The position numbers were made by a program, and so were the translations under genes. From Emmonsiellopsis sp. PD_33 (Eukaryota > Ascomycota > Eurotiomycetes > Onygenales > Ajellomycetaceae), in assembly GCA_032988165.1 (NCBI GenBank), contig JANTQF010000289.1:1-45211 (forward strand): DNA of 45,211 nucleotides, written 5' to 3'. The notes beneath the pieces are model-generated. The model saw only the letters and a list, made by a program, of their open reading frames with translations. It did not search any database and was not told the DNA's origin. This document shows, one piece after another, positions 21,259 to 33,200 of this stretch (the stretch's first letter is position 1; each line of letters opens with the position of its first letter).

Positions 21259-24200
21259 CAATCTTTGTCAAATTATATAACCGAAGGTGAGCGGCGACAA
21301 GAGCAATCCTGAGGTTTTAGGGGCTGTATCCTACGTCCAGCGCAAACCCCAGTCGGGAAAATAGGATTCGTTCATGAGTAGATAAAGGTTCTTCGCGTAT
21401 GGAATTTCGTTGTTAATTTTAAATCGCCTCTTTTTACGCAGGGTTTCCCGCTTTGTTCCTCTGCGTATAATCAATCTGCTTGAAGTGCTGTCACCCCAGA
21501 TCTAGATGTTTACCTCGACTCCCTACATGATGGCTGTACCTTTAGTTGGGGGGACGATACAGAGCAGGCTTCAGATGCGCCAAGTTACATAGAAATAGAA
21601 AATAATAGCTCTAGCGAGAGTCACACGACCAAGAAGAAAATCCACTGAGAATGAGATGGTTTCTTTCATGATTATACTATTGATTCGCGTACACCCCAGC
21701 CCACCCACGACCTCCATTCGTTTGTCATGATATGGTTTCGACAACGATTTAAGATACACTGGTTGCCATATGGTAGAAAAGCGAAAACCTAAAAGAGTAA
21801 CGTACATTATCATAGAAGTAAACAGGTGAATAAGAAAATAGAGATAGTCGACCTAAAGTTCCGTGGAAGCGCTCTGATATATGGATTTAGCTTTTATCTG
21901 CCTATGCCCCCAGTAGAGAGAAAAGGGGGTTAAATCTACACCCGTTAGAGAAAAAGGAGAAATTGAAATCACTTGTTTGTGCCATTTATCTATTTAATGA
22001 TAGGAAGATAGCAGATGGAGTTGGAGAGAGATGGAAGAGTGAATTTGTAAGCAATAGTGAACTACGTATATTTTTTCCGGCATAGACGGGATATATGGAT
22101 AGGGGGTCATGGAGTATATGTATGTGGCTTTTCCAGGCATATTACTTCTACGCGTGTTTGCTCTCTTGCGTATAGGACTATAGAGAAAAAGGAGACATTT
22201 GAGATCAGTTAGTACTGGTTCTGGGGCTGGGCTTGGGCATGGACAAATTTACTACGTTATGTTATGTTCATCAAAAAATACTTGCTTGCTTCGCCTCAGA
22301 ATCCGGAATATTGAGCTATGAGCTATATCTATATCGCAGCTGCCACACCCCCGCCCCCGCCGTTAGCAGCGTCCCCGGAATTGGGATACAAAATACAAAT
22401 GTAATCTATCTTATCCTACTTATTATACCTCCGGATATAAAAATGTCAGCAGACCCTCGTATCTATATATTAACAACCATACCGTCTAGGGTATACTAAA
22501 AAAGATGAGGAGAGTTTTGGGGGCCGGATTAAACACTGTACCGAGGTAAGGATATAATATTACGGGGGTAAAAAATAGATTCCGTAAATAACCCCGATGG
22601 TTGTCATTATCGAAGTCCAGGCGAGGGTATATATGACGGGAAAGGAAAAAGGGGGTCATAGCGCCCTAGGGATAAGAGAGAGGGGTTAACCTGCTGCTAG
22701 GTTTGAAATGTTTTTGGGGTGGTAGTTCTTGGAGCCAACGCACAATTCGTGCGCATAAAACGTTTTGCAAGATATCTGAATAAAGCTGGGCTTGAATAGA
22801 TTGAGCTGTGAAGTTCTACTCTTGTTCCTCATTTTTTTTTCAGGCTGACTGAGTTTATCGTTAGGTATATATAAATAAATCATTGGTAGAAATAAGCACT
22901 AATGGATGATCCGCAGCGCATGAGATTGCCTGTGGCCATCTCTTGGTAAGGAGATCTTCCTTGTAAATCTATCTGAGGACAGCAATCTAATAAGTTGATC
23001 ATATGGTTAATGAAACCCGCGCTCAATAAGTCAGCAGTTATATGGTGAGCGTGATTGTCCTAGGACTCCGCGGTGTCGAACTAGCGCTATCATGAAACCA
23101 TATATTTAGATGAGTGTAGAGCAAACAAGTCATCCAATATCTATCTATCCTGTAGTGCTGTGCTATGCCATTTTCAGTCCGGGTAAGGGTCATCATATTT
23201 AAAACGAGTCAAAGTTGGCCCAGGCAGGGAACTAATAGCGATATTGAATTGCTATCTGGCCACAGGAATGTAATTAGATAGACAGGGGAGGGGAGGAACA
23301 CTAATTTCTGTTGTCAGGGATATTTCTATAGAAATTGAATGAACATCATCATCGTACTTTCAGGGAGAGTGTCCATAAACTTGGTAGTTAGGCTTTTGAA
23401 ACAAACGTTGCTACCCATGTCATGATTATCATTTTTACCTGCCCTTATTTGTTCGCTCGTTCGCCCGCTCTATCCTCGAAATCACGAGACTGAAAGACAT
23501 GGGTGATACATGGTCAAGGAATCTAGATGGAGCGCCATGGCGGGAGAAAGCCGCGTGTTACTTCTGACCCTTGTCCTGGTCCTGGTTTTGGAATAATGAC
23601 CGCCGCGGTCCGTATAGTACCCAGCATGTGGTCAGCATAGTACAAGGATTCTTGGAGCATGAGAGTTGGGTGCTATTAATCAACGCGACGGGGATCTTGT
23701 AGTTTTCAAATGTGAGAAATTCGAACGTTGTCGGCTGCGACTGGCTTGACTATGTGAACATGTTTCTAACTTTGGTTGTAGATGACGTTACCGATGTAGT
23801 AACGAGGTCACGTAACTCCGGTTTCCTAGGCCAGTCGAAGTTTAACGATCTGTTATCTGCATCTGGTTGAGTCTGAGAGTGCGATGTCATGTTGGGATCA
23901 GAGCCTCTTTCTTACGCCCCGATTTATCATCAAAGTTCGATGCGTTGGCTGCCATGGCTAGGGCGGGCGCGAATGTGGAGGCGCATGCTTCGTATCATGC
24001 TTCCTCCTCGGGAAGACTGATGACCTCGAGCCTTCAGTTGAGAATAGATCCCATTTTGAAAACGTCCCCAGGGATTAAGAGCCCGTCAACAAAAAAGCTG
24101 TTACTTCACACCATCACGAGGTTATGGATAGGGGCCGAAGTGAGTGGCCAACTCATCGCAGAGCGCCTTCCGCGAATTCTAGCCATGGCATCGCGAAATA

Positions 24201-27200
24201 ATTCTCCTTGTATGTACGTCCAATCAAGATATGGCTTGGTCAAAGCAATCCTAACGTAACCGCCATGATCCTCTACCGCTCTCTGATAGGAAGATCCTTG
24301 AGTACACGTTGCACCGGTCAATGTCGGGGATCGACCCGACACAAGGAAAAGGGGATCATGGGGCAGGCCACCAACATTTCTCTGAATGTATGGATCCCAT
24401 AGGCTGCTCGCCCTACAGAGTTGATGGCAGCAAAACTGCCAGTGGGATCAGCCAAGCTGACATCACTGGATGACAAAAATATACACTCTTTAGGCCTGCA
24501 TCTGGGGATAGCGGAGGGGTTCAGTTGGTCAGGTCTAAGCTGCCACTCACGGCTGGGCTGCTGGCTCGGGGGCTGCCATCGGGAGGTCAACTGGTGGGGG
24601 GCCACCCAATCAGTCCAAAGCATCTACAATTAGATGCATACCTAATTGCTATGTCGATGTAGTGTATGCAGCAGCTAGTTGAGATTTGGGAAAATGGAGT
24701 TGGTTCTGAGCCTGGACGAAAGACTTATTTCATGTTTGGAGGGCAAACATCTGCATAACAAGAAACAAAATAAAGTAGACAGCTTGGGGATTGGTGTAGC
24801 TTGCGATGGTCTGTATATTGCATAAACCACCAGCATCAGAATTGACGGATGGTGGTGATATACAACAGAGAGCCCATCCGAGGGGAGGAACAAGGAGGGG
24901 CATCCGTTCAGCCCCACCACTTTGTGTTATTACAGCAGCCGCAGACCCGAGTTTAGGGACGTTTGAGATGAAGGCTGTCTCCGAGGTGTTCATCGTTCCG
25001 TAGTATATGGGTAGAAGAACGGAGGCCCCCGCGATACGTAGGCGGCGAAGAATTGGTTAGGGATACCTTGAAGTAGTAGCATGAATACTACAATAGGGAA
25101 TCTGCCATATCCCACAGGATGTAACGTCGTCAGTTGGAGATTGGTGATAGACCTTGTGCTTTGCGGCTAACAATGGAGATGCCTTTTGAATGGCCTGCAC
25201 CTCGACCACCTTCTGATCTGCAAATAGATTTGATCTTCCAGAAGCAAGGAACTTGTGAGGAGGATACCTTGTCACAGGCGAAGTGCCTGTGGCCCCATAG
25301 TTGAGGAGGATTCCCTCTGCTAGGCCCAAGATGATTAAATGTTTGACAGGGTCTTGGGGCCCAAGCCCCATGCGCTCCTGAGCTATTCCATGCAAAAGAC
25401 CCAAAGTAGCCACCGCAGACTCGTAAGCCCGTCAGCTATCCTTGGGCATCTGACTATATGACGATGGAAGTAAGGACCCAAGATTAGAAACTAAGGAAAT
25501 CAAACATCTTTGCTTCGGTCCAGAAGCCCAAAACAAAACGCACCGGCCCACTTATCAATCAGCAAAGAAGGAATCTATTGCCTCGGAGAATAAATGAAAT
25601 AATAATAAGTTGTTACCAGACTGGCTTTCAAGTGTTCATCCCCTAGCCCGAGGTTGCCACAAGAGAAATCCCAGCCTTCGCAGCCATTGGCGAGGACAGG
25701 TATTGAACACTATGTTAGACAGAAATCTGGGCGCAAAGGCGGAAGTGAATTGCCTGATTGATGGATGTCTTGAGTCCCAACATAATAAGAACGAGAGTAC
25801 TGCCAGAGCCAAAAGACGAGGACGCCAAGCAACAGCCAGCTTTTGGCTTCATAATGCCAAGTCCTGCTGGTCAACCCTCCCTTCCTGCAGGAATATTGTT
25901 TTGGCTGAAGTGAACGAGCAGGAAATTCTCCATGATCTGACGCGAAAGCAATGTTGATCTTGAGCCCAATGGATGCCAAAGGATAAATTTTTTCCGCACA
26001 GCTGGTTGGATGTCTGTTATTAACCGAAGTATCGCGGTTACAAAAAAGGACCATCCCACCGGACAAAAATAGCTTCTCTAAATTGGTGAGCTAGAAGATC
26101 AAGAAGATCAGTCTGGCACTAGCCTCGCTAAACCTGGGCATGCTGGGTTACACTGCACGCAGCACAAATTGCAGTTCCTTGACAAGGGGACAGGCGGGTG
26201 AGCAACTTCAAGCCCCGTTCGTTGAGGCTTTACTGCGGGGCTAAAATAATAAAGCGAGACAGCACGACACAAGTCTGATCTGAGACAGGGTTTATCAACT
26301 TAGCGTATCTCGCTTGGAAGCTGGGCGAGCCAAAGTTTGCCAGTCATTCGGGATTTCTCCGACATGCGGCCTAAGTGGGAGGCGAGGAGAGGTCAAAGCA
26401 GACGGTGGTAATTATCACCAGAAGAGGACGAGGTGGGGGTCATAATTCACCCAATTTCAATGCTGTTGTCGACAAAGAAAACATTGAGAGTCAGCTTTAG
26501 AGATCTGAGATGAGAATGCCTAGGAGTCAAGGCTGTTGACATCAATCGATATGGTGGGCATTATTGATGACGGTTGAAGTCGATGAGGTTGAAATCGATC
26601 GCCGGTATTGAGAATTCCCCGTACCGAAAAGATGGTATTGTATGTATTCATGTTTCTAAATTACACAAAACGCAGCTGTCGAACAGAATATCACGTGATC
26701 TGATCCCGATGTCATCCAGACGACCTCCCAACAAGGGGTTCGGGTGCCAATCCTGCGGGATCAAGGACGATCCAATTCTTGGGGCCTTGCTTGAAAATCG
26801 GGGGGAGATGGTGTAAGACCTGGAATTCGAATCGAAAGTGTGCCTGTTGGGTTCTCGGACAAATGGCTCATCGGACACAAACGTGTGATAGGAAGGTTGT
26901 ATTTGGAGATATTGATCTTGCCATGTTTCTCCAGCTGCTCACGCAAGTGCCTGATGAAACCCCTAAAAATGCGGCTAAAATCTCAAAGGCCTCCCGCACA
27001 GGCTCAGATCCACATGGAGTTGCGACGAGGATGGCGAGCCAGCCCATCCCTCGCCAAATACAGCGCGGATGGGCTAGCGCAGAACTTGACTGTACAGGAC
27101 ATGGATATCTAGAACACCAACAAGACAGGTCAATATTGAACCATCAGCGGACCGCCAGGCGGCCCATCTTACCGTTCCCACGTGAAGACGAGCGCTACTG

Positions 27201-30200
27201 ATCACCAACCGGCCAAGCTTCAAAACTCTCGCCAACCCGCGAAGAAATAGCCTAGAAACTAAACTTACTACTTCGTAATTTAAAAGTCCTGCATAGCTCA
27301 TCATAACTTCCCGGCTCCTGATGCCGATGAGGCCATGTCGCCAAGTGAACTCACGACCTCGCAAGGTTCATGACATCAGCCCGGTGCGTCGGAGTGAGTT
27401 CGGAGGAGTCTCCTCTCTCTCGAATATTTGACGCCCCTTTCCTGCCCCAACCGAGGCCAGACTTTTTAATTCGGAGACGGAACTTTCTAGTTCAAACCAA
27501 CAAAGTATCAAGGCGGGGAATGAGATCGTGACCAACTGTGCCAACGATGTTTCCTGACCCAGATACGGCATATCCGCAGCTCAGAACCATGATATTCTGG
27601 GTCTGTTGTTCACGCTGATCAAGGACCTCAGCCTCGTTTTTGACACCCAAAAATATGACATTGGGGGCCAAATTGGGAATACTTGGAAGGACCAACAGTT
27701 TGAACAAATGTGTTGGACGACAATCGTCCGCCTGCAGCCACCTTTCTTTGCATAGAAATGAAACGAGGAAACTCGGAATTTCCGAACGCTGAGCGCTGAC
27801 CCTAGGCCGGGAATTCCAGCATAAAAAAAGAAAATCTGTGCTTGATGCAAGCTTGGCTTATTTTTAACCTTCCATGGGGGTCTCCTTGGCCAATTGTGCT
27901 GAGAGATTTCCTGACCTTCTCCTTTCTTATTTTCGAGTGTGTCAGTACTGTCGTTTTTGGTAAACGGAGAAAATAAAATCAACGACTGATGGGCGTTTTT
28001 TTTTTGCATCGGGATTTGTGGCGGGACAAGGGAGTATATTTTATTCCAGAGCAAATGATGCCGGGATACTTGATGAATTTCCTGATCCCTGGCAAACAAT
28101 CTACACCCGCGGCCCCTAATAATCATCACATTGATCCGAGGGAAAATTGAAATCAGCACCTCACTGGGCTCGAAGCTTTGTAGTCGATCATCGGCATTTG
28201 AAATTTTGAAGCCCTAGAGCAGCCTCGTGAGACGTTCATTGCCTTTGGGGAAAATTGTACGGAGTAGGGAGCGCCTGATCAACATTCTTCGTTCAAGGGG
28301 TAAGGCCGTAAGGGAGCGAGCGGATTATGGCCCGGCCGCCTCCACTTTAGCTATCGGAGGGTTGCTATCGGACATCCTATCCCCACTCTCGTCGCGCTTG
28401 TCAGAAGGCTCTTCTCCGATCGGAATTGCCTGGAAACGAAGAGAGTTCCGTCTTCCTACATCACCAGGATTGGTGAAGGAACAAATAGCCTTGTTTCTTT
28501 CCCTCGTCCTTGAATTTATCCCGAAGAAGCAATTTTAAAGGGCCTGCAGCATGTACTGCCGGGAGAGGGGGGGGGGAGGATTTTGCCGATAAGATACGGG
28601 GTTTGAGTACCCAAGAACGAAGTGGCTAGAACATGAGGAGATTCTGGATCGTTGCCCAATTCGAGACGGATAAAGTCCCAAGGGCGGGAGGATTATTGAT
28701 AAGTGGGTTCGATCGCTTTGTGAACGCGTGGGAAAAGGATAAATACGGCCGGCCATCGATGGCAGAGCCCTTTGTCGGTCTGGGATCAAGTCTCTTGAGT
28801 TGGAACTGAGTGATTGCCTTTGGAAAGAGGAGTGGGGATGAAAGCGCAGAGCATTTAATCTTGGATAAGTATCCTTTTCGCAGTAATAAATCATCTGAGG
28901 AGGATGAGAGGGATGCGGTTGGGGATGTATTTTTGGAATGTATCGCAACAATACGATACGGTATGAAAGGAGCGAACGATAAATTACCAGGATTCATTTA
29001 CAAATTTCCAGATTTGCAAGATCGTCGGTAGGTGGGATAAACTGCCAACACCAAGGAACAGTGCATCAAGGACACAAAATATTCCCATTCTTCGCAACCT
29101 GCCTCACATCCATACAACGTCACAATCAGCCGGCGTCAATCATTCTGAACGGTCTCGCCACCTCAAACTTGCGAGTCCATCACCATCACAGCCTCCGCCT
29201 CGTGAGCGGTCCTTCGGTGGGTGTGGGCGGGTGCAACATCCCACAACATCACGGACGAGACACACAGACATGCTTTCAGGACACGTGGGATGATCGTCCC
29301 ATGTGCTAGTGTTGCCGCAAAGACCCATTTTTTCGGTTTGGTTTTGGACTGGGCTGACAGCGTGCTGGACTCAGGCCGCATTTAAGTTACGGGCGTAAAA
29401 GTACACAGATACGACATTGTATGTTCTTGGCTGCATTGCCTTTTGTCTTGTGCAGGTTGTGCTGATAAGACTCCATAGGAATGGGGGTTATGGCTGTTGG
29501 TTGAGGCCGGTCTCGCTGCGGGCGAATCGGGAGACGGTCCAGTATATGATGGGAGAAGGAGAGGGCTGGACTCTGGAGAGCACGCAAGAGATAGACAAAA
29601 GTGCGAATTGTCGATTGCTGAAACATGAGAGGGTCTGGGTCTTGTTACACGACAAACTTTAAACTAACTGGCGATCCCTTGAGTTCGGATGGAGCCTCGC
29701 GCGGGCCACTCACGTCCGGAACATGATGCCAAGGCCATCTCCCTTGTGCTTATTTGCTTTCCCCAACTTTTGGATATCACATTCAAGCTGATTATGCACA
29801 GGCTAACCCAATGAGGAAGACATAAACGAGAGAGCACCGAGGAGTGTGGCACCGAAGAAGCAATGAGCATAATGACAACAGGAAGCAATGGAATCTCAGA
29901 GCGGCTGGAGAACTTGGATTCGCACCCGAGAACCCTTGTACCCGAGAATACGCGCTGATCCGGAGCCACGATCTCGATCTCAAGGGTGGACTGTGGCGAT
30001 AGCGGCGACGAAGAGGGATGATGACAGTAAAAATAATATTCTTGTTACGGAATATTGTTGTTCTTGTCAGTATCGGTGGGTTTTGAGTCTGTCTTCCTCA
30101 CGCCGCAATTGGAGACAACCCGTTGCTTGGGAAGATAACTAAAATATAATAAATTTGTCCACCAGGAATTTCCGACAAAGCTGATGCCGAGAAAAGATAA

Positions 30201-33200
30201 ATCCTCCAACAAAGAAGATGTTTCGAATCCGCTTGGTCCATCTGTGATTCCGCAGGTACATGTATCATGAGAGTTCTGTGCCACACAGGTTGCAAACAAA
30301 GGTTAACTCACCATTGGCCAAGTCCTTGATCGGAGATTTTTCCACCATTCACATCTTGTCTTGGATACGTGCACATTCTCAAACTTGTCACCTGCATAAA
30401 TCACCACGACAGGTGTCGAGAAACCGACAAATAGGAAAAGAAGATCAAATATCCCGCGCTAATAGGAAGATTAACCCGAGGATACCCAGCCCAGAGAGCC
30501 TGAGAGACCAGTGAGAGTGGATGTGATGGGCGGGGAAAATCGGGCATCGTTTTCAAACTCCCTAACGTGGGTTGCGGGATGAAAAAAATCATGTTCCTTG
30601 ACCTGCAATGCAATGTTACTGGCTACCAAGAATTTAAAATAACTCAGCATTTTGGAATCCGTCCCCATCCATCATTTTGGGTCAACTTTTTTTTTTGTGA
30701 AATTTATCCGGACCTTGCAAAAGTATCATACTGTATGGATCGTTTTTTGGTGAATGGGCTGGCAGGCATCTCCGGCTGCCAGTTGGCACTGGGCAGATGT
30801 CGATGGAGTAGGCTCCAATAAAAAACCGTTGATGAACAAAATACCACCGCCACGCCGATGATGAACGCCGATGAGCGCATCAAATGAGGCCAAAGCTTCC
30901 CTTGGCAGAATCTGTTCACTAGTTTCGGATAGGTAAAGTTAGCCTGGATGGACCGATGCATACATTCTGCATGACTCTGGCTGTTGACTTTGCAGATCTG
31001 CTGGAGATATGATGTCCGTTTGCGACGTGCGTTACGGAAACTCGAAAAGCGAAACGCGGGAATTTCTTCCGCCCAGTGAAGGAAGTCTGTATGCCCCTTG
31101 TACCCTGTCATTTCCACCGAATTTCTGGGTGACGAGGGGATGTGTCATGGGCGGAGGTCAGTGACAATGCAAGGGAGGCATGTAACTGTAGGTATGTTTG
31201 TGGAGGGCCATGGATCGCGGCTTGTTCGCTTCCTTGCATGGATTGACTGCTGTCCTGCGCCCTGATTTTCAATGGCTCATAGGCTATGAAGCCCCCCCAA
31301 CAATCGTTCTGATATCAATCTCTCCTTCCATAGCCGACATCTCTTGCTTTGCAGGGCTTGTCTGCCCAACGGCCTTGAAACAACCTCCAGTGAGTTAAAA
31401 TAATAAGCCTGGAGAGGTAATCAATGTTTCCAGTAATAAACTTTCGACCTTTTCCTTTTCTCGATTTCCATGGTTCTTCCGGTTCTTATTGGGGTCGTTG
31501 CTCTGCTTCCAAAACCAAAGGCTATGGGGCATTGATGAGATCAAACATCTCATGCACAGTATGTGAAGGCACTCGTTCCGGACACCAGAATCCCTCCCTT
31601 CAATTAGCCCATTTTGCGAAGATTCAAGGATAAAGACAGGATACTGTCCCACTCAGCTCTGCAGCGGAAGAGAACCCGTGTCAGGGATTCTCATGCATCA
31701 ATGAGGAAAGTAAAGCGAGCACGCCAGCGGTCACGGAGTATTTGGGATACACCCAAATACGCAAGTTCTTTCCTCAGATCCCGCGAACCCGAGAGGAAAA
31801 AGTACTAGCGGTTTTATCAATTACGCCTGAGCTTCCTTGCAGAAGATCTTCTCGTTATCATCCAATAGGAGGAGGCAGGTGGCCTGATGAACCACGTTTT
31901 TTGCGAGCGGTGGATGTGCCAGAGGAAGGTCGGGGAGATCAGACAGATCATCCATCCCCATGGAGAAAACCCAGAGTGGCTTGTGCTCCAGCTCTCGCCG
32001 ATATTTTTTGTTTGTCCAATGAGCCATGCGATATTTGTTGGCCACCACACGTAAATCCTTTTCCTTAAAATCTACCATCGAGGAAACCAGGAGAATAGAT
32101 GGTCGAACCAGCAGGAAGGTTCCCTCAAAAGAGAAGCACTTGAGGCTCGAACGGGTTGACAATGGCTGGCGTGGCTTGACCATTATTAGTTTTCGTCTTT
32201 GTCCTTGCCTTTGTTCCCCGTTCTTCAATCCTGAAACAAGGCAGATTCGATAATCTGCCTCGTTTGCGCGTCATAAAAATCTCCGGATCCGTTCACCTTC
32301 TGCATCTCAAGAAAAAATAAGCTGGAGGTTGGACGTATCGGCGAAAAAGCCTTGGACGGAGTCACGGAGGGACGGGTGATTGTCTTCCGCGCCGAGCTCT
32401 GAAACAATAGTAACCATTCCTGGCGATGTGCGCAGCTGAGCAATATCGCTTGCTTCTAGCCTCCTTTTTGTTAAGGCCCGGGCTCCTCTTTCAAAAGTGG
32501 CACACAGGCGTCGGGCGGGGAATTTAGCAGGAGCTGTGTTCTGGAACTGCCGAACTAGCGAGGGTCCTGGCTCCCAAAAGGCTAAAGCGCTTGGCTCATG
32601 TTGGGGAACCGTTCGCCCGGCTAGCTTGATAAGAAAACTGGGGACCGGCATCAGGGGGAACAGTGGGGATAGGAGGAATTGACGCTATGACTTTGATGAA
32701 AGTCTGATGAGATAGGCTTCCTGAGGGGGTTGCTAAATTTTCACCAAGCAGCAAGTCAACAATAAAATACGAGAATTCGAACGGTATTATTATTACCTGT
32801 GAATTCTGTAAGGGGCGAATGGCTCTGAGGTCCAGTTCCAGCCTTCCAGGCCACGCTTGAATTGGGAGCTTGGAACTGATAGACCACAAAGTTGAATCAC
32901 AAAAAATCTGGAACCTTGCCTTTTGACGCGGATTTCAATCGCCGTATCGAGTAAGAGAAAAAAAGCATAAAGCCAACCTGAAACGATGGGGGCAGCCGTG
33001 CTTTGCTTTTTACTTTTTTTCTTTTTCCCCAAATTATTTGGACGAAGGTGCGTGCTGCACGCCAGTGATCCTGAGTGATGCCACAGGCGCGGGAATAATG
33101 ATGTCTCGTTCCCCGCCGTATTCCTCCTTCTCATGACGGCACAAAGCTAAGGCCCTTCTAAAGTTTAACTCTGGGCCAAGCTTCGGAATGATTTCAGGAC

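Noticed and set aside
24323..24340. Short perfect hairpin (GTCGGG/CCCGAC arms, six-base loop) considered as a terminator, tRNA arm or RNA element
   Set aside because: The stem is only six base pairs, with no surrounding cloverleaf, no T-run of a Pol III terminator and no link to a gene.
24106..25413. Family III CoA-transferase relic
   Set aside because: A few words in the minus-strand frames loosely resemble that family, but order, spacing and key motifs do not fit well enough to name it.
27581..28159. 192-codon minus-strand frame, the longest in the gene-poor tract
   Set aside because: There is no recognisable domain, the composition is irregular with runs of Phe, Lys and Arg, and no neighbouring exon signals were found. 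A frame of this length is plausible by chance in 14.8 kb.
29900..29990. Sequence with a GGATTCGCACCCGAG stretch considered as a tRNA T-arm
   Set aside because: Acceptor, D and anticodon arms with proper spacing could not be fitted on either strand.
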